A DNA stretch of 36,323 nt from Streptomyces sp. SM1 (GTDB lineage Bacteria; Actinomycetota; Actinomycetes; Streptomycetales; Streptomycetaceae), in contig NZ_NEUB01000661.1 of assembly GCF_002910825.1 (NCBI RefSeq), positions 1 through 36,323 on the forward strand. The letters are read 5' to 3'. Below, piece after piece: positions 15,812-23,362 of this stretch. Position 1 is the first letter of the stretch. The number at the start of each line of letters is the position of its first letter. A model generated the notes under the pieces. It worked only from the letters and a program-made list of their open reading frames with translations. It searched no databases and was not told the origin of the DNA. Position numbers and translations under genes: made by a program.

Positions 15812-16741
15812 CTAGGCCGCGTTCGCTTCCCTGGTCACCGTGGTGCCGGGCAGGAGTTCCTCGTAGGCCGTACGGTCGAATTCGCCGGCCACCGGGGAGA
15901 GGACTGTCGCCGCTGACAACGCGACCGCTCGGGACAGGCGGTCCGGCCAGGGCAGGTGCTCGACCAGGGCGGAGAGGATGCCCGCGACCGCCGAGTCGCC
16001 GGCGCCCGTCGGGTTGCCGGTCAGCCGGGCCGGCGGGGTGGCGTGCCAGCGGGCGTCCGGGGTGACCGCGAGAAGGCCCTGCGGGCCCAGGGAGGCGACC
16101 ACCGTGCCGGCGCCCCGGCGGCGGGCGTCCTGGGTGGCGCGGAGCGGCTCGTGGAAGCCGGTGAGTTCGGCCAGTTCGTCGGCGTTGGGCTTGAGGATGT
16201 CGGGCCGGCCGGCGACCCCCCGGCGCAGTGCCGCGCCGCTGGTGTCGAGGAGGGCCGGGACCCCGGCCGCGCGGGCGGTGCGGATCAGGCCCGCGTACGC
16301 GCCCACCGGGACCCCCGGGGGCAGGCTGCCGCACAGCGCCACCGCCGAGGCGGAGGCCAGCAGGTCCTCGTACACCTCCTGGAACGCGAACCACTCGGCG
16401 TGGCTGACGGCCGGGCCGGGCTCGTTGAGCTGGGTGGTGTCGCCGGAGCGCGCGTCGACGACGGCGACGGTGCGCCGGGTGGTGCCGGAGACCGGCACCA
16501 GCGCGTCCGTCAGGTGCGGGACCTCGGTGAGGCGGTCGCGCAGGACGCGGCCCGTCGTGCCGCCGGAGAAGCCGGTGACCGTCACCTCGTGGCCGAGGGC
16601 GACGAGCACCCGGGCCACGTTGACCCCCTTGCCGCCGGGGCGTTCGGTCACCTCGGAGACCCGGTGGGAGGAGCCCGCCCGCAAGGACGGTATGCGGTAG
16701 GTGATGTCGAGAGCGGTGTTCAGTGTGACCGTCAGGATCAC
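15812..16741 (-). CDS. 1-phosphofructokinase-family hexose-phosphate kinase (PfkB)
   Basis: A 309-residue kinase of the ribokinase/PfkB superfamily, FruK/LacC branch. It opens MILTVTLNTALDITYRI, and has the sugar-binding motif RPGGKGVNVARVLVALGHEV (residues about 34-53) and the ATP and catalytic-base motif PTGAGDSAVAGILSAL with the conserved Asp. Members phosphorylate fructose 1-phosphate, tagatose 6-phosphate or fructose 6-phosphate; sequence alone does not choose. It lies 121 bp downstream of nagA on the same strand, so a role in amino-sugar catabolism such as tagatose-6-phosphate is conceivable. No fruR or PTS gene is near, which weakens a fruK assignment. The GTG start at 16741 follows GGGAGGAGG. 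Confidence 0.88.
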   Translation of the reverse strand: MILTVTLNTALDITYRIPSLRAGSSHRVSEVTERPGGKGVNVARVLVALGHEVTVTGFSGGTTGRVLRDRLTEVPHLTDALVPVSGTTRRTVAVVDARSGDTTQLNEPGPAVSHAEWFAFQEVYEDLLASASAVALCGSLPPGVPVGAYAGLIRTARAAGVPALLDTSGAALRRGVAGRPDILKPNADELAELTGFHEPLRATQDARRRGAGTVVASLGPQGLLAVTPDARWHATPPARLTGNPTGAGDSAVAGILSALVEHLPWPDRLSRAVALSAATVLSPVAGEFDRTAYEELLPGTTVTREANAA

Positions 16742-16862
16742 CGGACCGGCCTCCTCCCTGCGGTGCGTGCGCCATTCGTCTTCCCGGGGGCACGATCATG
16801 CCAAACGGACGGCGCTCGGCCCACCCCCCGGACCGGCCACCGTCCGTCGGCCGGGGGACGGA

Positions 16863-18047
16863 TCAGGCCGGTCGGGGATCGATCACCCATTCCCCCCGGC
16901 GCATCACGCCCACCAGATCGAACCCGGCGTCCAGAACCACCAGGTCGGCGTCCTTTCCGGGTTCCAGGGAGCCGATCCGGTCGTCCAGGCCGAGCAGCCG
17001 GGCCGGGTTGGCGGAGATCGCCGCGACGACGTCCTCCACCGGCAGCCCGTCCACCGTCACCGCCCGCTTGAAGGCACGGTCCAGGGTGAGCGTGGAGCCG
17101 GCGATCGAGCCGCCCTCCACCAGCCGGGCCACCCCGTCCGCGACCTCGACCTCCAGCGTGCCCAGCATGTAGCGGCCGTCGCCGAAACCGGCCGCGTCCA
17201 TCGCGTCGGTGATGAAGGCGACCCGGTCCGGGCCGGCGTGGTGGAAGGCGAGCTGGAGGGCGGCCGGATGCAGGTGCGTGCCGTCGTTGATCAGCTCGAC
17301 GGTGACCCGTTCGTCCTCGAGGAGCGCGGCGATCGGGCCCGGGGCGCGGTGGCCGAGCGGCGGCATCGCGTTGAAGAGGTGGGTGGCGACGGTCGCTCCC
17401 GCGTCGATGGCCAGGAGCGTCTGCTCGTACGTGGCGTCCGTGTGCCCGACGGCCGCGATCACCCCGTGCTCGGCGAGCAGCCGTACCGAGTCCAGGCCGC
17501 CCGGCAATTCGGTGGCCAGCGTCATCATCCTCGCCTGCCCGTGCGCCGCGTCGACCAGCTTGCGCACCTCGGCCGGGTCGGGGTCGCGCAGCAGCTGCTC
17601 GTCGTGCGCGCCCTTGCGGCAGGGGGAGATGAAGGGCCCTTCGAAGTGGATGCCGGCGATGTCGCCCTGCTGGGCCAGCTCCGCCAGCATCCCGGCGTGC
17701 CGGGCGAGGAAGTCCAGGTCACCGGTGACGGCTGAGGCGACCACCGTGGTGGTGCCGTGCGTGCGGTGGGTGTGCACGCCCTTGAGGACGTCCTCGGCGG
17801 TGCCGCCGGCGAAGGACGCACCGCCGCCGCCGTGGTTGTGCAGGTCGACGAAGCCGGGCACCAGCCAGTGGCCGGAGAGATCGACCTGCTCGGCGTCGAC
17901 GGGCGCCTGCCCCGGACCTTCGGCAGGCTCCGGCCCGGGGGGACCCCCACCCGCGATCCGCGTGCCCTCGACGATCACGCGGCCGTCGTCCACGGTCCCG
18001 GTGGGCAGGACCACCCGGGCACCGGCGAGAACCTTGGTGGGGGCCAT
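16863..18047 (-). CDS. nagA: N-acetylglucosamine-6-phosphate deacetylase
   Basis: NagA removes acetate from GlcNAc-6-phosphate to give glucosamine-6-phosphate, the step that joins chitin and cell-wall recycling to glycolysis. The 394-residue amidohydrolase carries VDLHNHGGGGASF (metal site), GIHFEGPFISPCRKGAH (catalytic-site Glu), GHTDATYEQ, HLFNAMPPLGHRAPG and FITDAMDAAG (catalytic Asp). It ends with KDADLVVLD, usual for the family. The ATG at 18047 shares its first base with the nagK stop (TGATG), and GGAGG lies about 11 bases upstream, so the two are translationally coupled. In Streptomyces, nagA and nagK are DasR targets; the dre site at 19053-19068 fits. Confidence 0.95.
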   Translation of the reverse strand: MAPTKVLAGARVVLPTGTVDDGRVIVEGTRIAGGGPPGPEPAEGPGQAPVDAEQVDLSGHWLVPGFVDLHNHGGGGASFAGGTAEDVLKGVHTHRTHGTTTVVASAVTGDLDFLARHAGMLAELAQQGDIAGIHFEGPFISPCRKGAHDEQLLRDPDPAEVRKLVDAAHGQARMMTLATELPGGLDSVRLLAEHGVIAAVGHTDATYEQTLLAIDAGATVATHLFNAMPPLGHRAPGPIAALLEDERVTVELINDGTHLHPAALQLAFHHAGPDRVAFITDAMDAAGFGDGRYMLGTLEVEVADGVARLVEGGSIAGSTLTLDRAFKRAVTVDGLPVEDVVAAISANPARLLGLDDRIGSLEPGKDADLVVLDAGFDLVGVMRRGEWVIDPRPA

Positions 18048-19024
18048 CAGGTGGTTACCTCCGAGGGGTACGAGGGATTCGAGGGGTTCAAGGGTGCAGT
18101 GATGTCGTCGTCGATCAGGTCCCAGGCGAGGAGCCCCGCGCCCAGGCATCCGGCGGTGTCCCCGAGGGCGGCGGGGACCAGGGACGGCAGCTTCTGGAAG
18201 GTGACCCGCCGCCGGACGGCCTCCCGCAGCGGCGTGAACAAGGTTTCCCCCGCCTCGGCGAGCCCGCCACCGATGATCAGCGCCCGGGGGTCCAGCAGGG
18301 TGAGCGCGGTGACCAGCCCGTCGGCGAACGCGTCCACCGCCTCCTGCCACACCTGACCGGCCCGTACGTCACCGGACTCGACGGCCTTCGCGCAGTCCGC
18401 CGCGTCCGCGCCCGGGTCGCCGCAGGCCGCGGCCCATGCCTCGCTCACGGCGGCCGCGGACGCGAACCGCTCCAGGCAGCCGCGCTGCCCGCACGGACAG
18501 GGGGCGCCCCCGGGCCGTACGACGATGTGGCCGATCTCGCCGGCGAAGCCGTGCGCGCCCGCCTCCACCCGGCCGTCGATGCCGATGGCACCCGCGATAC
18601 CGGTGCCCAGCGGTACGAACAGGAAGCGGTCGGCGCCCTGTCCGGCGCCGATGCGGCCCTCGGCGAGGCCGCCGGTGCGCACGTCGTGGCCGAGGGCGAC
18701 GGGGATGCCGCCGAGCCGCTCGGTGAGCAGAGCGCGCAGCGGGACGTCGCGCCAGCCGAGGTTGGCCGCGTAGACGGCGACGCCCTCCGCCTCGTCGACG
18801 ATGCCGGGGACGGCGACACCGGCGGCGGACGCGGCCTCGCCGTGCCGGTCGATGCCGTGGGCGTGCAGTTCCGCCGCGAAGTCGAGGATGTCCGCGACGA
18901 CCGCGTCCGGGCCGCGCTCGCGGCCGGTGGGCCGGCGGGCCTGATGCAGCAGTTCGCCGTCCGGCCCGACCAGGGCGGCCTTCATCCCGGTGCCGCCCAC
19001 ATCGAGGGCGATGACATGTTTCAC
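18047..19024 (-). CDS. nagK: ROK-family N-acetylglucosamine kinase (probable)
   Basis: A 325-residue sugar kinase that would phosphorylate GlcNAc, or a related hexose, at the 6-position. The N-terminal phosphate loop is DVGGTGMKAALV. The catalytic region is LGHDVRTGGLAEGRIGAG, and the ROK zinc signature is EIGHIVVRPGGAPCPCGQRGCLE, with GHI.. His and three Cys. A C-terminal ALIIGGGLAEAG loop completes the nucleotide site. The assignment to GlcNAc rests on coupling to nagA and on the dre site; glucose kinase activity is possible, since ROK specificity is hard to read. The GTG start at 19024 lacks a strong ribosome site and lies 29 bases from the dre element. Confidence 0.88.
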   Translation of the reverse strand: MKHVIALDVGGTGMKAALVGPDGELLHQARRPTGRERGPDAVVADILDFAAELHAHGIDRHGEAASAAGVAVPGIVDEAEGVAVYAANLGWRDVPLRALLTERLGGIPVALGHDVRTGGLAEGRIGAGQGADRFLFVPLGTGIAGAIGIDGRVEAGAHGFAGEIGHIVVRPGGAPCPCGQRGCLERFASAAAVSEAWAAACGDPGADAADCAKAVESGDVRAGQVWQEAVDAFADGLVTALTLLDPRALIIGGGLAEAGETLFTPLREAVRRRVTFQKLPSLVPAALGDTAGCLGAGLLAWDLIDDDITAPLNPSNPSYPSEVTT

Positions 19025-19052
19025 GTGGAACAGTGTGGCCCCCCGACCCGGG

Positions 19053-19068
19053 AGAGGTCTAGTCCACT
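19053..19068. promoter_or_regulatory. dre: DasR operator between nagK and binding-protein gene
   Basis: AGAGGTCTAGTCCACT matches 14 of 16 bases of the DasR consensus AGTGGTCTAGACCACT. It lies 29 bases upstream of nagK and about 71 bases upstream of the divergent binding-protein gene, so DasR can repress both. A weaker look-alike (GTGGTGGAGACC) follows at about 19071. Confidence 0.9.
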
Positions 19069-19139
19069 CACGTGGTGGAGACCTTATTCCGATTATCGAA
19101 ACTTCGGATGGCGCGAAGCGCCGGACAGGGGCGAGGCAC

Positions 19140-20408
19140 GTGCAGCGGCGGGTCAGGACAGGGGCGATCGCGGTGGTGTCCGCACTGGGACTGACGGGAG
19201 TCCTCGGCGGATGCGGGACCGGCGGCGGATCGTCCGACGTGACCCTGCGTCTCGTCGCCGCCGACTACGGCACCGGTGCGGCCAACAGTTCCGAGAAGTA
19301 CTGGTCCGCACTGGTCGACCGGTACGAGTCCGACCACCCCGGTGTGGAGATCGACGTCAGCGTGTACTCCTGGAACGACGTCGACCGCGAGGTCAAGGAG
19401 ATGGTCGACGCCGGCGACCCGCCGGACATGGCGCAGATCGGCGCGTACGCCGACTACGCGGCCGAGGGCCGGCTCTACCGGGCCGGTGACCTGCTCTCCA
19501 TCCCCGTCCAGGCGGACTTCCTCTCGCAGCTGTCCGTCGCGGGTGAGGTCAACAGCGTGCAGTACGGCATGCCGTTCGCCGCGTCCACGCGCGTGCTGTT
19601 CTACAACAAGGAGCTGTTCGACGAGGCGGGCCTCACCCCGCCGGCGACCTGGGACGAACTCGCCGAGAACGCCGAGGCGCTCGAGGAGCGGGGCGTGACC
19701 TACCCGTACGCGCTGCCGCTCGGGCCGGAGGAGGCGCAGGCCGAGGCCATGCAGTGGATGCTCAGCGGCGACGGCGGCTACACCGACCTCGGGGACACCT
19801 ACGCCATCGACTCCACGGAGAACGTCGAGACCTTCAGCTGGCTGCGCGACGAACTGGTCGGCAAGGACCTCACCGGGCCCGTCGCGCCCGGCAAGCTCGA
19901 CCGGGCCAAGGCGTTCGAGGCGTTCGCCGCCGGTGACGTCGGCATGCTCAACGGGCACCCCTCGCTGATGGAGACGGCCGGGAAGAAGGGCGTGAAGTAC
20001 GGCATGGTGCCGACGCCGGGGGTCGACGGCGAGAGCTCCTCCACCCTCGGGGTCGCCGACTGGATGATGGCCTTCAAGGAGCCCGGCCACCGCGACCAGG
20101 TCGGTGACTTCCTCGATTTCGTCTACAGCGAGAAGAACGTGCTCGACTTCTCCCGCGAGTACAACCTGCTGCCGGTCACCGGCTCCGCGTCCCGCGCGAT
20201 GGCCGCATCCGAGCAGGACAAGGACCTGGCGCCGTTCCTCGACCAGCTGCCGGCCTCGGAGCTCTACCCGGTCGGCAACATGTCCTGGGCGGCGGTCAAC
20301 GCGCAGATCAAGAAGCAGATCGGCAAGGCGGTGGCGCCCGGCGGCAGCCCCGCGGGGGTGCTGGGCGGGCTCCAGGCCGCGGCCACGCGTGCGGAGAGCG
20401 CGGGGTAG
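19140..20408 (+). CDS. Sugar ABC importer substrate-binding lipoprotein
   Basis: A 422-residue extracellular binding protein of ABC family 1. A twin-basic N-terminus and hydrophobic stretch (AIAVVSALGLTGVLGGC) end in a lipobox with Cys25. The mature protein has family signatures: VDRYESDHPGVEIDVSVYSWND, DPPDMAQIGAYADYAAEGRL, RVLFYNKELFDEAGLTPPATWDELAENAEAL, and GDVGMLNGHPSLME. The sugar is unknown; the dre site and divergent nagK suggest GlcNAc, chitobiose or another amino sugar. No permease genes are adjacent, so it must borrow permeases, and probably the MsiK ATPase encoded about 15 kb away. GTG 19140 was preferred over upstream codons because it gives the signal peptide and follows GGGGCGAGG. 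Confidence 0.88.
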   Translation: MQRRVRTGAIAVVSALGLTGVLGGCGTGGGSSDVTLRLVAADYGTGAANSSEKYWSALVDRYESDHPGVEIDVSVYSWNDVDREVKEMVDAGDPPDMAQIGAYADYAAEGRLYRAGDLLSIPVQADFLSQLSVAGEVNSVQYGMPFAASTRVLFYNKELFDEAGLTPPATWDELAENAEALEERGVTYPYALPLGPEEAQAEAMQWMLSGDGGYTDLGDTYAIDSTENVETFSWLRDELVGKDLTGPVAPGKLDRAKAFEAFAAGDVGMLNGHPSLMETAGKKGVKYGMVPTPGVDGESSSTLGVADWMMAFKEPGHRDQVGDFLDFVYSEKNVLDFSREYNLLPVTGSASRAMAASEQDKDLAPFLDQLPASELYPVGNMSWAAVNAQIKKQIGKAVAPGGSPAGVLGGLQAAATRAESAG

Positions 20409-20418
20409 CCTGCGGCAC

Positions 20419-20694
20419 ATGGACCAGGGGGACGAGCACACCGAGGCCGGGGCGGAGGCCGGGGACGGGGACGGGCTGGGCCGGCGCGGGCGGGACGTCC
20501 TCGCGCTGGAACGCCGGGGCTTCGCCGGGCCCGGCGTGAAGGAGCGCGCGATCCGCGAGGAGCTGGGGCTGGCTCCGGTGCGCTACTACCAGCTCCTCAA
20601 CGCCCTGCTGGACGATCCCCGGGCGCTGGCCCACGACCCGGTGACGGTCAACCGGCTGCGCCGGGTGCGGGAGGCGCGCCGCGCGGAGCGGTGA
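20419..20694 (+). CDS. Small DUF3263 protein
   Basis: A 91-residue acidic-then-basic protein. The core DVLALERRGFAGPGVKERAIREELGLAPVRYYQLLNALLDDPRAL is the DUF3263 domain, with a predicted helix-turn-helix-like segment (KERAIREELGLAPVRYYQLLNAL). It ends NRLRRVREARRAER. This family is common in actinobacteria and may bind DNA, but its function is not established. It starts at ATG 20419, 11 bases after the stop of the binding-protein gene, so the two may be co-transcribed. Hairpins at 20701-20715 and 20759-20775 follow and may end the transcript. Confidence 0.8.
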   Translation: MDQGDEHTEAGAEAGDGDGLGRRGRDVLALERRGFAGPGVKERAIREELGLAPVRYYQLLNALLDDPRALAHDPVTVNRLRRVREARRAER

Positions 20695-20700
20695 GGGGCG

Positions 20701-20775
20701 CGGCCGCTTCGGCCGTCCGAGGGGTTCTTCGCCCCCGCCGCCCCTTCCCTTCCCGTCCCCGGGGCTGTGCCCCGG
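20701..20775. terminator. Two short hairpins after the DUF3263 gene
   Basis: CGGCCG-CTT-CGGCCG (20701-20715) and CCGGGGC-TGT-GCCCCGG (20759-20775) both form strong short stems just past the stop at 20694. There is no T-run. Confidence 0.5.
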
Positions 20776-20800
20776 ACCCCCTTCGGTCCTGCGGACCTCG

Positions 20801-20956
20801 TCCTCAAGCGCCGGACGGGCTGCTCAGGGCATGCTGTCCGCCAGGGACCGCACGGCCCTGCGGGCCTTGTCCTCAAGCGCCGGACGGGCTGTATAGAGCA
20901 TGGTGGCCGCCGGTGACCGCTCTCAAGCTCAGGGCATGCTGTGTGCCAGTGACCGC
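20801..20956. repeat. Duplicated otsB 3' ends with a common Streptomyces 22-mer
   Basis: TCCTCAAGCGCCGGACGGGC occurs at 20801 and 20870 (period 69). After each copy comes a version of the otsB 3' terminus. The copy at about 20823-20850 read leftward encodes RSLADSMP and a stop, against RSLAHSMP and a stop in otsB itself. The copy at about 20893-20920 is degenerate. The 3' end of otsB and its trailer have therefore been duplicated in tandem. Confidence 0.8.
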
Positions 20957-21792
20957 AGCAGGCGTACGACGCCGGCCGGGCCGTCGGTCACCACGTCGGC
21001 GCGTTCGCGCAGCTCCGTGACCTCGTTGCTGCCGCTGCAGACGAGGAGGCCGGGGGTGCCGGCGGAGCGGAGTTCGTCGACGGCCGAGTAGGCGGCCAGG
21101 TCACCGAGGTCGTCACCGGCGTAGAGGACCGAACCGGCGCCGATCTCGCGGGCGTACTCCGTCAGGGCGACGCCCTTGTCCATGCCGGGCGGGCGCAGCT
21201 CCAGCACCATGCGGCCGGGTTCGACGACGAGGCCGTGCCGGGTGGCGAGGTCGGTGAGGGGTCCGCGCAGGGCATCGAACGCGGCCTCGGGATCGGCGGC
21301 CCTGCGGGTGTGGACGGCCACCGCACGGCCGCCCTTCTCCTCGATCCACGTGCCCTGCCCCGCGCCGGACCGGTCGAGGAGGCCAGGCAGCTCCTCATGG
21401 GCGGCGGCGACCCCGGGGTGCGCGGCGGGCGCGGTGACCGCACCCGTCGCGGCGTCCCAGCGCTCGGCGCCGTAGTGGCCGAGGACGACGAGGTGTTCCA
21501 GGCCGGGGACGCCCGCGAAGCCGCCGTTGCGGACCGCGACACCCGCCGGGCGGCCGGTGACGACCGCGACCGAGGCCACCTTGGGGGCGAGCTCGGCGAG
21601 CGCGGGCACCGCGTCGGGGTGGGCGCGGGCCCGCTCGGGGTCCTCCACGATCGGCGCGAGCGTCCCGTCGAAGTCGAGGGCGATCAGTGCCTTGTCCGGT
21701 TGGGTGAGCAGCGCCTCCAGCCCGTCCCGTCCGGCCTGTGTGGCGGGCGTCGGCGTGGCACTCGGGTCCGTGGAGTCCGTATGGCTGGCCAT
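20929..21792 (-). CDS. otsB: Trehalose-6-phosphate phosphatase
   Basis: OtsB removes phosphate from trehalose 6-phosphate to give trehalose in the cytoplasm. The 287-residue HAD-superfamily enzyme has motif I LIALDFDGTLAPIVEDP (nucleophile and acid Asp), motif II VVTGRP, GHYGAERWD of the cap region, the Lys-bearing MDKGVAL, and motif IV YAGDDLGDLAAY. ATG 21792 is used; a GTG six codons upstream (21810) is possible. The gene lies 57 bp downstream of otsA on the same strand, giving the full two-step OtsAB pathway. Its last 25 or so bases are duplicated downstream. Confidence 0.94.
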   Translation of the reverse strand: MASHTDSTDPSATPTPATQAGRDGLEALLTQPDKALIALDFDGTLAPIVEDPERARAHPDAVPALAELAPKVASVAVVTGRPAGVAVRNGGFAGVPGLEHLVVLGHYGAERWDAATGAVTAPAAHPGVAAAHEELPGLLDRSGAGQGTWIEEKGGRAVAVHTRRAADPEAAFDALRGPLTDLATRHGLVVEPGRMVLELRPPGMDKGVALTEYAREIGAGSVLYAGDDLGDLAAYSAVDELRSAGTPGLLVCSGSNEVTELRERADVVTDGPAGVVRLLRSLAHSMP

Positions 21793-21849
21793 ACCGTCCA
21801 ACCTATCCACGCCTGCCCCCGCGCACGCCTGCGCGACCGGCCGTACCGG

Positions 21850-23253
21850 TCAGGCGGGCGGCCGCACGGCGCGCAGTGCGTCCAGTTGCTCCAGGAACCA
21901 GCGGGCCGGGGGGAGCGCGGTGGCCGAGGCGGCCAGGCGCTTGGTGCGGTCGGTCCGCTCGCCCGGGCCCATGGTCAGGGCCTCGTGCAGGGCGCCGGCC
22001 GTCTCGACGACGTCGTACGGGTTGACCGTGATCGCGTCCTCGCCCAGCTCCTCGTGGGCGCCCGCCTCCCGCGACAGCACGAGTGCGCAGCCCGCGTCGG
22101 AGACGACCGGGACCTCCTTGGCGACCAGGTTCATACCGTCGCGGATGGGGTTGACCAGCGCCACGTCGGCCAGCCGGTACGCGGCGAGGGAGCGTGCGAA
22201 GTCGTCCTTGACGTGGAGGACGACGGGCCGCCAGTCGGGCGTGCCGTACTGCTCGTTGATCTCCTCCGCGAGCCGCTGCACCTCGGCGGTGTAGTCGCGG
22301 TAGACGGCGAGATCCTGCCGGGAGGGGTAGGCGAAGGCGACGTGCACGACGCGTTCACGCCACTCGGGGCGGTCGTCCAGGAGCTGCCGGTACGCCAGCA
22401 GGCCCCGCACGATGTTCTTCGACAGCTCGGTGCGGTCCACCCGGACGATCGTCCGGCGCCCCTCCCCGATCTCCTCCCGCAGCGCGGTGATCCGCTCCTC
22501 GACGTCCGCCTCGTGGGCGCGGGCGCGCAGGAAGTCCGCGTCGGCGCCCAGACCGTGCACGCCCACCGCGGTGTCCCCGAGGCCGTCCGCGAACCGCTCG
22601 GCGCACGCGGTGAACGCGTCCGCCCAGCGCCGGGTGAGGAAGCCCAGCCGGTCGGCGCCGAGCATCCCGCGCAGCAGCTGCCGCGCGATGTCGCCGGGCA
22701 GCATCGCGAAGTACTCCTCAGGCGCCCACGGTGTGTGCGAGAAGTGGGCGATGCGCAGGTCGGGGCGGAGTTCGCGGAGCATCCCGGGGACGAGGGTCAG
22801 GTGGTAGTCCTGGACCAGCACCGCCGCGCCCCGCGCCGCCTCCTCGGCCAGCGCCTCGGCGAACGCGCGGTTGTAGCTCTCGTACGACGCCCACCGGCGG
22901 CGGAACGCGGCGTCGAAGACCGGTTCCAGCGGGGTCTGGTACAGCATGTGGTGCACGAACCACAGCACCGAGTTGGCGATCCCGTTGTACGCGTCCGCGT
23001 GGACGTCCGCCGGGATGTCCAGCATCCGCACGCCGTCCTCGCCGGCCCCGCGCCGCACCGCCTCGCGGTCGCCGTCGGACAGCGCCGAGCACACCCACAG
23101 CGCGTCCGCCTCCGGGCCGATCGCCGACAGCCCGGACACCAGCCCGCCACCGCCCCGCTTCGCCCGCAGCGACCCGTCGTCCACAACCTCGTACGAGACC
23201 GGCCCCCTGTTGGAGGCGACCAGCACCTGAGCAACACCGAAGCTTGAAGCCAT
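21850..23253 (-). CDS. otsA: Trehalose-6-phosphate synthase
   Basis: A 467-residue GT20 glycosyltransferase that joins a nucleotide-glucose donor to glucose 6-phosphate. Visible motifs: LVASNRGPVSY and KRGGGGLVSGL at the N-terminus, VLVQDYHLTLVPGMLR (catalytic-region Asp), IAHFSHTPWAP (His), LVNPIRDGMNLVAKE (nucleotide site) and VLSREAGAHEEL. At the usual RLDYSKG position it has VDRTELSKNIVRG, keeping Arg and Lys but changing the middle. S. venezuelae OtsA is reported to prefer GDP-glucose, and the same may apply here. The ATG 23253 has AGGTTGAGG upstream; a TTG three codons earlier is an alternative. It is followed by otsB and preceded by the GPGS gene. Confidence 0.92.
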   Translation of the reverse strand: MASSFGVAQVLVASNRGPVSYEVVDDGSLRAKRGGGGLVSGLSAIGPEADALWVCSALSDGDREAVRRGAGEDGVRMLDIPADVHADAYNGIANSVLWFVHHMLYQTPLEPVFDAAFRRRWASYESYNRAFAEALAEEAARGAAVLVQDYHLTLVPGMLRELRPDLRIAHFSHTPWAPEEYFAMLPGDIARQLLRGMLGADRLGFLTRRWADAFTACAERFADGLGDTAVGVHGLGADADFLRARAHEADVEERITALREEIGEGRRTIVRVDRTELSKNIVRGLLAYRQLLDDRPEWRERVVHVAFAYPSRQDLAVYRDYTAEVQRLAEEINEQYGTPDWRPVVLHVKDDFARSLAAYRLADVALVNPIRDGMNLVAKEVPVVSDAGCALVLSREAGAHEELGEDAITVNPYDVVETAGALHEALTMGPGERTDRTKRLAASATALPPARWFLEQLDALRAVRPPA

Positions 23254-23362
23254 ACGCCTCAACCTAGCCCGCCCCTCACAACCTCAAACGTGGCCGCCCG
23301 TCACTCCGGTGATGATTCGGTCACACGTCCCGCGCGCGGGAGCCGCGGCGCGGACCGGCCGG

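Noticed and set aside
19071..19086. Second dre next to nagK
   Set aside because: About ten of sixteen positions match, too weak to call.
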